Source: Bradyrhizobium sp. Rc3b
GTDB lineage: Bacteria > Pseudomonadota > Alphaproteobacteria > Rhizobiales > Xanthobacteraceae
Direction of reading: 5' to 3'
Assembly (NCBI RefSeq): GCF_900114915.1
Contig: NZ_FOUS01000015.1
Coordinates: forward strand, 62,001 to 126,000
DNA: 64,000 bases
Shown here: piece after piece, positions 46,669 through 54,240 of the stretch
How positions within the stretch are numbered: position 1 is the first letter of the stretch
Layout: each line of letters starts with the position of its first letter
The notes under the pieces: model-generated
Told to the model about the DNA's origin: nothing
Database searches by the model: none
What the model saw: only the letters and a program-made list of their open reading frames with translations
Translations under genes and position numbers: made by a program

Positions 46669-47430
46669 CTAATCCCTGTTGTTCGGCGTCTGAATGAATC
46701 CGCGATTATGCGTCGGGCTGATCAGCACCTCGTTGATGCAGACGCGCGGCGGCATCGAGGCGATGAACGCGATGGTGCGGCCGAGATCTTCGGATTGCAG
46801 CATCTTCGCCTGCTCGTCCTCGCTCGGCACCACCGGGCGCAGCTTGAGGATCGGCGTCGCTACCTCGCCCGGCATCAGACAGCAGGCGCGCAGGCCGTTG
46901 ACGCATTCGTCCATGTTGAAGGAATGGGTCAGCGCCAGCACCGCATGCTTGGTCGTGGTGTAGGCCGGCCCCGGCATCTTCGAGACGTGGCGGCCGGCCC
47001 AGGACGAGACGTTGATGATCGCGCCGTCCTGCTGCTTGCGCATCGTCGGCAGCACCGCGCGCATGCAATAGAGCACGCCGTTAAGATTGACCTGGACCAG
47101 TCTGTCCCAGCCCTCCAGTTCCATGTCCTTCCAGCTGCGCTTGGGAACATTGATGCCGGCATTGTTGACCAGGAGGTCGATGCGGCCGTGCCTGGCGACG
47201 ATCTGATCGGCGGCTTTCTGGGCTTCCGCAGCGTTGGCCACGTCCAGCGCGATGGCCTCGGCCGCCCCGCCCGTCTTGGCGATTTTGGCAACCACGGTAT
47301 CCAGGGCGTCCTTCCGCCGGCCCGACACCACCACCGTCCAACCGTCGGCCGCCAGCGCCTCGGCGCCGGCCTCGCCGATCCCGCTGCCTCCGCCCGTGAC
47401 CCAGGCCACGCGTTTCCCACCTTTTGTCAT
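46669..47430 (-). CDS. Short-chain dehydrogenase/reductase (SDR) family oxidoreductase
   Basis: A 253-aa classical SDR. Cofactor motif VTGGGSGIGEAGAEALAADG, NNAG in LLVNNAGINVPK, catalytic Ser in INVSSWAGRHVS, and Tyr157/Lys161 in PAYTTTKHAV. The Arg after the third strand (SGRRKD) suggests NADP(H) preference. Divergent from matB with 85 bases between starts, hinting at related regulation. Substrate unknown. Confidence 0.9.
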   Translation of the reverse strand: MTKGGKRVAWVTGGGSGIGEAGAEALAADGWTVVVSGRRKDALDTVVAKIAKTGGAAEAIALDVANAAEAQKAADQIVARHGRIDLLVNNAGINVPKRSWKDMELEGWDRLVQVNLNGVLYCMRAVLPTMRKQQDGAIINVSSWAGRHVSKMPGPAYTTTKHAVLALTHSFNMDECVNGLRACCLMPGEVATPILKLRPVVPSEDEQAKMLQSEDLGRTIAFIASMPPRVCINEVLISPTHNRGFIQTPNNRD

Positions 47431-47515
47431 GCAAACTGTCTCCGTTGCTTCATTGGGGCGGTTTTTGCTAATCCAGCCCTCGGTTTGACCGGCCTTCGCC
47501 GGCGAGGAATGTTGC

Positions 47516-49045
47516 ATGAACCCAGCTGCCAACGCCAATTTGTTCTCCCGCCTGTTCGACGGCCTGGACGATCCGAAGCGCCTCGCGATCGAGACGCATG
47601 ACGGCGGCCATATCAGCTATGGCGAGTTGATCGCGCGGGCCGGGCAGATGGCAAATGTGCTGGTCGCGCGCGGCGTGAAGCCGGGCGACCGCGTTGCGGT
47701 GCAGGTCGAGAAATCCGTCGCCAATATCGTGCTGTATCTCGGCACTGTCAGGGCCGGCGCGGTCTACCTTCCGCTCAACACCGCCTATACGCTGAACGAG
47801 CTTGACTACTTCATCGGCGACGCCGAGCCGTCGCTGGTGGTCTGCGATCCCTCCAAGGCGGAGGGCCTCGCCCCGATCGCCGCCAAGGTAAAGGCCAAGA
47901 TCGAGACGCTCGGAGCTGACGGCAAGGGCTCGCTGACGGAAGCCGCCGACAAGGCCGGCAGCGAATTCACGACCGTCGCGCGGGCGAACGACGATCTCGC
48001 CGCCATCCTCTACACCTCGGGCACCACGGGGCGCTCCAAGGGCGCGATGCTAACGCATGATAATCTGGCGTCGAACTCGCTCTCGCTCGTCGGCTATTGG
48101 CGCTTCACCGACAAGGACGTGCTGATCCACGCACTGCCGATCTATCATACCCACGGCCTGTTCGTGGCGACCAACGTGACGCTGTTCGCGCGGGCGTCGA
48201 TGATCTTCCTGCCGAAGCTCGATCCGGATTTGATGATCAAGCTGATGGCGCGCGCCACGGTGCTGATGGGCGTGCCGACCTTCTATACGCGCTTGCTCCA
48301 GAACCCTGCGCTGTCGAAGGAGACGACCAAGCATATGCGGCTGTTCATCTCGGGCTCGGCGCCGCTGCTGGCGGAGACCCATCGCGAATGGTCGGCGCGC
48401 ACGGGGCACGCCGTGCTCGAACGCTACGGCATGACCGAGACCAACATGAACACGTCGAACCCCTATGACGGCGAGCGCGTGCCCGGCGCGGTCGGCTTCC
48501 CCCTCCCCGGCGTCTCCGTGCGCGTCACCGAGCCCGAGACGGGCAAGGAGCTGCCGCACGAGGAGATCGGCATGATCGAGGTCAAGGGCCCGAACGTCTT
48601 CAAGGGCTATTGGCGCATGCCGGAGAAGACTAAGTCCGAATTCCGCGACGACGGCTTCTTCATCACCGGCGATCTCGGCAAGATCGACACCAAGGGCTAC
48701 GTCCACATCCTCGGCCGCGGCAAGGATCTCGTGATCTCCGGCGGCTTCAACGTCTATCCGAAAGAGATCGAGAGCGAGATTGACGCCATGCCGGGCGTGA
48801 TCGAATCCGCTGTGATCGGCGTGCCGCACGCCGATTTCGGCGAGGGCGTCACGGCGGTTCTGGTCTGCAACAAGGGCGCGGACGTGAGCGAGGCCTCGGT
48901 ACTGAAGGCGCTCGACGGGCGGCTTGCGAAGTTCAAGATGCCCAAACGCGTCTTCGTCGTCGACGAGCTGCCGCGAAACACCATGGGCAAGGTGCAGAAG
49001 AATATCCTGCGGGATACGTACAAGGATATCTACGCGAAGAAGTGA
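47516..49045 (+). CDS. matB: Malonate--CoA ligase (malonyl-CoA synthetase)
   Basis: ANL-superfamily adenylating enzyme of 509 aa that makes malonyl-CoA from malonate, ATP and CoA. Core motifs: P-loop YTSGTTGRSKGAM, YGMTETNMNT (A5), GYWRMPEKTKSEFRDDGFFITGDLG region, hinge GRGKDLVISGGFNVYPKE, and the catalytic Lys region PRNTMGKVQKN. It matches the R. palustris MatB sequence almost throughout from memory, including NLFSRLFDGLDDPKRLAIET. Malonate is abundant in legume nodules, so a symbiosis role is plausible but inferred. Confidence 0.95.
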   Translation: MNPAANANLFSRLFDGLDDPKRLAIETHDGGHISYGELIARAGQMANVLVARGVKPGDRVAVQVEKSVANIVLYLGTVRAGAVYLPLNTAYTLNELDYFIGDAEPSLVVCDPSKAEGLAPIAAKVKAKIETLGADGKGSLTEAADKAGSEFTTVARANDDLAAILYTSGTTGRSKGAMLTHDNLASNSLSLVGYWRFTDKDVLIHALPIYHTHGLFVATNVTLFARASMIFLPKLDPDLMIKLMARATVLMGVPTFYTRLLQNPALSKETTKHMRLFISGSAPLLAETHREWSARTGHAVLERYGMTETNMNTSNPYDGERVPGAVGFPLPGVSVRVTEPETGKELPHEEIGMIEVKGPNVFKGYWRMPEKTKSEFRDDGFFITGDLGKIDTKGYVHILGRGKDLVISGGFNVYPKEIESEIDAMPGVIESAVIGVPHADFGEGVTAVLVCNKGADVSEASVLKALDGRLAKFKMPKRVFVVDELPRNTMGKVQKNILRDTYKDIYAKK

Positions 49046-49092
49046 GGGGACTCGTCGCAGGTTGCGACGAGGAGCATCCACAAAACGCGCTA

Positions 49093-49194
49093 TCATGCCC
49101 GGCTTGACCGGGGTATCCAGTACGCCGCAGCCTTTCGAGGCAAGCACCGCCGTCTCTGGAATACTGGATCGCCCGATCAAGTCGGGCGATGACA
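49093..49194. repeat. Dispersed palindromic repeat, family D copy 3 (inverted)
   Basis: Opposite orientation to the other copies: TCATGCCCGGCTTGACCGGGG first and GCCCGATCAAGTCGGGCGAT last, with GGTATCCAGTACGCC and GGAATACTGGATCGC between them. Confidence 0.85.
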
Positions 49195-49229
49195 GCGGAG
49201 TGTGTGGTAAGCGTTATGGCGCACGCCAC

Positions 49230-50090
49230 TCACAGTCCGCCGACCAGACTCATCACGAACCGGCTGCCGACGATCAACAGATAACATCCGAACGCGACTT
49301 CCAGCGACCGCTTCGACATCGCATGCGCGGCTCTCACGCCTAGCGGCGCGGTGACGAGGCTCATCGGCATCACCAGCACGGCGCCGATCAGCGAGACGTA
49401 ACCGAGCGCGAACGGGATCTGCAGGGCTGCGACGGCCGGATAGTTCGCCGCCGCAGGCCAGCCCGCATAGATGTAGCCGAGTGCGCCGGGGATCGAGATC
49501 AGCACAGCGAGTGCGGATGACGTCGCCACCGCCTGATGGATTGGACGGCTGTAGAAGGTCATCAGCAGGTTCGAGAACAGGCCGCCGCCGATGCCCATCA
49601 GCGTCGAAAGAATACCGACGCAAAAGCCGTAGACGCGCATCAAGGGACCCTTCGGCAGATCGTCGCCCAACTTCCAGCCTTCGCGCGCGAAGATGAGGCG
49701 TGCCGCCGCCGACCAGGCGACACAGACGAACACGATCTTGAACAGCCGCTCCGGCGCATAGCGCGCGACCACGCTGCCAGCGACCACGCCCATCACGATC
49801 GGCAGCCACCACACCCGCAAGATGGCCATATCGACGGCGCCGCGCTTGTAATGCGCCTGGAACGAACGGATCGAGGTCGGGATGATTACCGCGAGCGAGG
49901 TGCCGATGCAGAGCGGCATGCGCACCTGCAGCGGCACGCCGGCGATGCGAAAGCATTCGTAGAACACCGGCACGAGAATCGCGCCCCCGCCGATGCCGAA
50001 CACGCCGGCCAAAAATCCCGAAAGCGCGCCGGTTGCGATCAGCAGCAGCGCGAGCTCGACGATGTCCTTGATATCAAGTCCTGCAATCAC
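49230..50090 (-). CDS. TSUP (TauE/SafE) family sulfite/organosulfonate exporter-like permease
   Basis: A 286-aa permease with about eight TM helices in two repeats, each with a Gly-rich motif: GFLAGVFGIGGGAILVPVFY and GILSTLMGIGGGLFSNLLMT. Substrate cannot be told from sequence; sulfite, sulfonates or 2-carbon acids are known in the family. Isolated gene next to matB and sdh. Confidence 0.88.
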   Translation of the reverse strand: MIAGLDIKDIVELALLLIATGALSGFLAGVFGIGGGAILVPVFYECFRIAGVPLQVRMPLCIGTSLAVIIPTSIRSFQAHYKRGAVDMAILRVWWLPIVMGVVAGSVVARYAPERLFKIVFVCVAWSAAARLIFAREGWKLGDDLPKGPLMRVYGFCVGILSTLMGIGGGLFSNLLMTFYSRPIHQAVATSSALAVLISIPGALGYIYAGWPAAANYPAVAALQIPFALGYVSLIGAVLVMPMSLVTAPLGVRAAHAMSKRSLEVAFGCYLLIVGSRFVMSLVGGL

Positions 50091-50607
50091 CCCAGACCTG
50101 CCCCGGCGACTGGTCGCAACCTCTCCCGACGTCAGCCGGAGACGGCTGCGGTCCCAGCTTTAGGCGATCCGGGTTGCGTGGTCGACGCACCGGACGTGTC
50201 GGCTGGGGTGGAATGCGGGCTGCGCATATCCGCGGTCCCAGCGAAACGGGCCCAGCGTACGGCGGGACGAGTCGCCTTGGCTCTGGCGGGGCGGCTACGG
50301 CCGACACGGACCGATTGGCGCGAGCGGCGAGCAGCGGACGGTGGGTTAGAGGCGTTCCAATAGTGATTTCAATGCGCCTCGCACAGGCTGCGAAGTAGTG
50401 AATCTATGTTCTTAATTTTGTTGGCGGACCGATGTCCTGGTATACCAAGCCCCTGATTGGCCTTGTTTCATCAAGGCTCTAGAGCTGAACCATGGTTCGA
50501 TTTATGGCAATTTGGAGATTGCGCAGGCCAAATCGACTCCGTAAATAGAGCCGACCTTTCCGATCCCCGCGCGCCCCCTGCTGGGCCGCCATAAAACATC
50601 AAAGCCC
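50091..50607. other. Long intergenic region upstream of sdhC
   Basis: About 520 bases without a credible gene. It carries the palindrome TGGTATACCA at 50438-50447, a second perfect palindrome GAACCATGGTTC at 50487-50498 and CCTTGTTTCATCAAGG-like inverted sequence around 50461-50476. This AT-richer segment is the likely promoter and control region for the sdh operon. Confidence 0.5.
50438..50447. promoter_or_regulatory. Candidate FadR/GntR-type operator TGGTATACCA
   Basis: Perfect 10-base palindrome, TGGTATACCA, 160 bases upstream of sdhC. Similar GTATAC-centred sites are bound by FCD-subfamily GntR regulators in other proteobacteria. No such regulator gene is in the window. Confidence 0.35.
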
Positions 50608-51006
50608 ATGACCGCACGGATCGAACGACCCCTCTCGCCGCACATGCAAGTCTACCGCTGGACGCTGACGATGGCTCTGTCCATCATCCATCGCGCCACC
50701 GGTATTGCCCTCTATTTCGGAACCCTGCTGCTGGTCTGGTGGCTGGTTGCCGCGGCTTCCGGCCCGGCCGCTTACGCGCACGTCCAGGCCTTCGCCGGCA
50801 GCATCATCGGGCGGCTGATCGTGTTCGGCTACACCTGGGCACTGATGCACCATATGCTCAGCGGCATCCGGCATTTCGTGTGGGACCTCGGCTACGGCTT
50901 CAAGGCCAATGAGCGGGAAGCGCTGACCTGGGGCGCCCTGATCGGCGGCATCGCGCTGACGGTGCTGATCTGGATCATCGCCTATGCGAACGGAGGTGGA
51001 CGATGA
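50608..51006 (+). CDS. sdhC: Succinate dehydrogenase cytochrome b556 subunit
   Basis: Membrane anchor of complex II, 132 aa with three TM helices. RPLSPHMQVYRWTLTMALSI and SIIHRATGIALYFG are diagnostic (Ser and Arg of the quinone site), and the heme ligand His lies in LMHHMLSGIRHFVWDLG. Its stop overlaps the start of sdhD (ATGA). Confidence 0.96.
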   Translation: MTARIERPLSPHMQVYRWTLTMALSIIHRATGIALYFGTLLLVWWLVAAASGPAAYAHVQAFAGSIIGRLIVFGYTWALMHHMLSGIRHFVWDLGYGFKANEREALTWGALIGGIALTVLIWIIAYANGGGR

Positions 51007-51407
51007 GCGCATCCGATACGCCGAAGCGCAGCCTGCGCACCCCGCTCGGCCGCGTCCGCAATCTCGGCGCCGCGCATTCCGGCACGTCCGATTTCTGGCG
51101 CCAGCGCATCACCGGCGTCGCCATGACGCTGCTGATGATCCCGGCGCTGGTGATCATCGTGATGCTGCTCGGCCGCAATCAGGTCTACGCTGCGCAGACC
51201 CTGAGCTCCATTCCCGTCGCGGTGATCCTGCTCCTCTTCATCTTCGCCAGCGCCTGGCACATGAAGATCGGCATGCAGGTGGTGATCGAGGACTACGTCC
51301 ATAACGAGAAGCTGAAGCTCGTCTCGATCATGCTCAACAATTTCTTCTCGGTCGCCGTGGCGCTCGCCTCGACCTACGCGATCCTGAAACTGTCCTCCGG
51401 AGTGTAA
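51003..51407 (+). CDS. sdhD: Succinate dehydrogenase hydrophobic membrane anchor subunit
   Basis: Second membrane anchor, 134 aa with three TM helices. RTPLGRVRNLGAAHSGTSDF at the N-terminus, WRQRITGVAMTLLMIPAL, and the heme ligand His and quinone-site region in WHMKIGMQVVIEDYVHNEK. Overlaps sdhC and ends 3 bases before sdhA. Confidence 0.95.
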   Translation: MSASDTPKRSLRTPLGRVRNLGAAHSGTSDFWRQRITGVAMTLLMIPALVIIVMLLGRNQVYAAQTLSSIPVAVILLLFIFASAWHMKIGMQVVIEDYVHNEKLKLVSIMLNNFFSVAVALASTYAILKLSSGV

Positions 51408-51410
51408 CCC

Positions 51411-53246
51411 ATGGCCACCACAACGAATGGCACGGGCAACGGCGCTCCCGCCACCAACGGCAAAGCCTATCCGATCGAAGACCACACCTATGACGTCGTC
51501 GTGGTCGGCGCTGGCGGCGCGGGCCTGCGCGCCGTGGTCGGCTGCAGCGAAGCCGGCCTGCGCACGGCCTGCATCACCAAGGTGTTTCCGACCCGCTCGC
51601 ACACGGTGGCGGCGCAGGGCGGCATCTCCGCCTCGCTCGGCAACATGCACAAGGACGACTGGCGCTGGCACATGTACGACACCGTGAAGGGGTCGGACTG
51701 GCTCGGCGATCAGGACGCGATCGAATACATGGTGCGCAACGCGCCCGACGCGGTCTACGAGCTCGAGCATTGGGGCGTTCCGTTCTCGCGCACCGAGGAC
51801 GGCAAGATCTATCAGCGTCCGTTCGGCGGCATGACCATGGACTACGGCAAGGGCCAGGCGCAGCGCACCTGCGCCGCCGCCGACCGCACCGGCCACGCCA
51901 TGCTGCACACGATGTACGGCCAGTCGCTGCGCCACGCTGCCGAGTTCTTCATCGAGTTCTTCGCCATCGACCTGATCATGGACGACCAGGGCACCTGCCG
52001 CGGCGTCATCGCGCTCAAGCTCGACGACGGCACGCTGCACCGCTTCCGCGCCCAGACCGTGATCCTCGCGACCGGCGGCTACGGCCGTGCCTATGCCTCC
52101 TGTACCTCGGCGCACACCTGCACCGGTGACGGCGGCGGCATGGTGCTGCGCGCCGGCCTGCCGATGCAGGACATGGAGTTCGTGCAGTTCCACCCGACCG
52201 GCATCTACGGCTCGGGCTGTCTCGTCACCGAAGGCGCCCGCGGCGAAGGCGGCTATCTCGTCAACTCGGAAGGCGAGCGCTTCATGGAGCGCTATGCGCC
52301 CTCGGCCAAGGACCTCGCCTCGCGCGACGTCGTCTCGCGCGCGATGACCATCGAGATCCGCGAAGGTCGCGGCGTCGGCAAGAAGAAGGACCACATCTTC
52401 CTGCATCTGGACCATCTCGATCCCGCGGTGCTGGCCGAGCGGCTGCCGGGCATCTCGGAATCCGCAAAGATCTTCGCCAATGTCGACGTGACGCGCGAGC
52501 CGATCCCGATCGTGCCGACGGTGCACTACAACATGGGCGGCATCCCCACCAACTATCACGGCGAAGTCCTGACCAAGAAGGACGGCGACGACAACGCCAT
52601 CATCCCCGGCCTGATGGCGATCGGCGAAGCCGCCTGCGTCTCCGTGCACGGCGCCAACCGCCTCGGCTCCAACTCGCTGATCGACCTCGTCGTGTTCGGC
52701 CGCGCCGCAGCGCTCCGCCTCGCCGAGAAGCTGACGCCCAATGCCAAGCAGCCGGAGCTGCCGGCGAACTCGTCCGAGCTCGCGCTCGGCCGGCTCGACC
52801 ATTACCGCTACGCCTCCGGCGGCACGCCGACCGCAAAACTGCGCGAAGGCATGCAGCACGTGATGCAGAGCAATTGCGCGGTGTTCCGCACCGGCGAAGT
52901 CCTCAGCGAGGGCCAGAACCTGATCGAGAAGGTCCACAGCGGCATCACCGACATCGCCGTGTCCGACCGCTCGCTGGTGTGGAATTCGGACCTCGTCGAG
53001 ACGCTCGAGTTCGACAATCTGATCTCGCAGGCGGTGGTGACGATGAATTCGGCCGCCAACCGCACCGAGAGCCGTGGCGCGCATGCGCGCGAGGATTTCT
53101 CCGAACGCGACGACAAGAACTGGATGAAGCACACGCTGGCCTGGCTGGACGATGCCGGCAAGGTCAAGATCGAGTACCGCCCGGTTCACGACTACACCAT
53201 GACCAACGACGTGCAGTACATCCCGCCGAAAGCGCGTGTGTACTGA
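51411..53246 (+). CDS. sdhA: Succinate dehydrogenase flavoprotein subunit
   Basis: FAD-bearing catalytic subunit, 611 aa. FAD-binding GAGGAGLRAVVGC, covalent FAD His64 in RSHTVAAQGGISASLGN, catalytic segments HPTGIYGSGCLVTEGARGEG and HYNMGGIPTNYHGEV, and AACVSVHGANRLGSNSL region. The C-terminal domain with RSLVWNSDLVETLE is complete. A short N-terminal extension rich in Thr, Asn, Gly precedes YPIEDHTYDVV. Confidence 0.98.
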   Translation: MATTTNGTGNGAPATNGKAYPIEDHTYDVVVVGAGGAGLRAVVGCSEAGLRTACITKVFPTRSHTVAAQGGISASLGNMHKDDWRWHMYDTVKGSDWLGDQDAIEYMVRNAPDAVYELEHWGVPFSRTEDGKIYQRPFGGMTMDYGKGQAQRTCAAADRTGHAMLHTMYGQSLRHAAEFFIEFFAIDLIMDDQGTCRGVIALKLDDGTLHRFRAQTVILATGGYGRAYASCTSAHTCTGDGGGMVLRAGLPMQDMEFVQFHPTGIYGSGCLVTEGARGEGGYLVNSEGERFMERYAPSAKDLASRDVVSRAMTIEIREGRGVGKKKDHIFLHLDHLDPAVLAERLPGISESAKIFANVDVTREPIPIVPTVHYNMGGIPTNYHGEVLTKKDGDDNAIIPGLMAIGEAACVSVHGANRLGSNSLIDLVVFGRAAALRLAEKLTPNAKQPELPANSSELALGRLDHYRYASGGTPTAKLREGMQHVMQSNCAVFRTGEVLSEGQNLIEKVHSGITDIAVSDRSLVWNSDLVETLEFDNLISQAVVTMNSAANRTESRGAHAREDFSERDDKNWMKHTLAWLDDAGKVKIEYRPVHDYTMTNDVQYIPPKARVY

Positions 53247-53270
53247 GCGAACAGCGAAGGCCTTATCGAG

Positions 53271-54053
53271 ATGGTTGAATTCGCACTTCCGAAGAACTCC
53301 AAGATCACTGGCGGCAAGACCTGGCCGAAGCCCGCGGGCGCGACCGAGACACGCGAGTTTCGCGTCTATCGCTGGAATCCGGACGACGGCAAGAATCCGA
53401 GCGTCGACACCTATTACGTCGACACCAATGATTGCGGTCCGATGGTGCTGGACGGCCTGATCTGGATCAAGAACCACATCGACCCGTCGCTGACCTTCCG
53501 CCGCTCCTGCCGCGAAGGCGTCTGCGGCTCCTGCGCCATGAACATCGACGGCCAGAATACGCTCGCCTGCACCCGCTCGATGCACGACGTGAAGGACGGC
53601 GCGGTGAAGATCAATCCGCTGCCGCACCAGCCGGTGGTGAAGGACCTCGTCCCCGACCTCACCAATTTCTACGCCCAGTACGCATCGGTCGAGCCCTGGC
53701 TGAAGACCACCTCGCCGACGCCGCAGAAGGAATGGCGCCAGACCCACGAGGATCGCGAGAAGCTCGACGGCCTCTACGAGTGCATCCTGTGCGCCTGCTG
53801 CTCGACCTCGTGCCCGAGCTATTGGTGGAATAGCGAACGTTATCTCGGCCCCGCCGCTCTGCTCCAGGCCAACCGCTGGGTGTCCGATTCGCGCGACGAG
53901 GCGACCGGCGAGCGGCTCGACAATCTCGAGGATCCATTCCGCCTCTACCGCTGCCACACCATCATGAATTGTGCCAAGGCCTGCCCGAAGGGACTGAACC
54001 CGGCGGAAGCCATTGCCGAGCTCAAGCTCAAGATGGTCGAGCGCCAGATCTAA
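53271..54053 (+). CDS. sdhB: Succinate dehydrogenase iron-sulfur subunit
   Basis: Electron-transfer subunit with three clusters, 260 aa. [2Fe-2S] Cys in SCREGVCGSCAMNIDG and NTLAC; [4Fe-4S] and [3Fe-4S] Cys in CILCACCSTSCPSYWW and CHTIMNCAKACPKGLNP. 24 bases after sdhA. Completes the sdhCDAB operon. With AcnA in this window it makes two TCA-cycle enzymes. Confidence 0.98.
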   Translation: MVEFALPKNSKITGGKTWPKPAGATETREFRVYRWNPDDGKNPSVDTYYVDTNDCGPMVLDGLIWIKNHIDPSLTFRRSCREGVCGSCAMNIDGQNTLACTRSMHDVKDGAVKINPLPHQPVVKDLVPDLTNFYAQYASVEPWLKTTSPTPQKEWRQTHEDREKLDGLYECILCACCSTSCPSYWWNSERYLGPAALLQANRWVSDSRDEATGERLDNLEDPFRLYRCHTIMNCAKACPKGLNPAEAIAELKLKMVERQI

Positions 54054-54240
54054 AGGCGGCTTCATGCTTCCTGTCCCGGCCAGTCCGGCCGGGACATTCC
54101 GAGATCGCAGTCAATTCGAGTAGAATTTTCTCCGACCCGCGGTGGGCGTAAGTTCCAGGCGCACAACCAGCGGTTCCGGCACAAGTTGCTTCCTTCCTCG
54201 CGCGAGATTCAGTTAAGCTCCCGTCAGGGACGGAGCGACT

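Noticed and set aside
50982..54065. A 1027-codon minus-strand open frame opposite sdhDAB
   Set aside because: Antisense artefact of high GC3; sdh genes are unambiguous.
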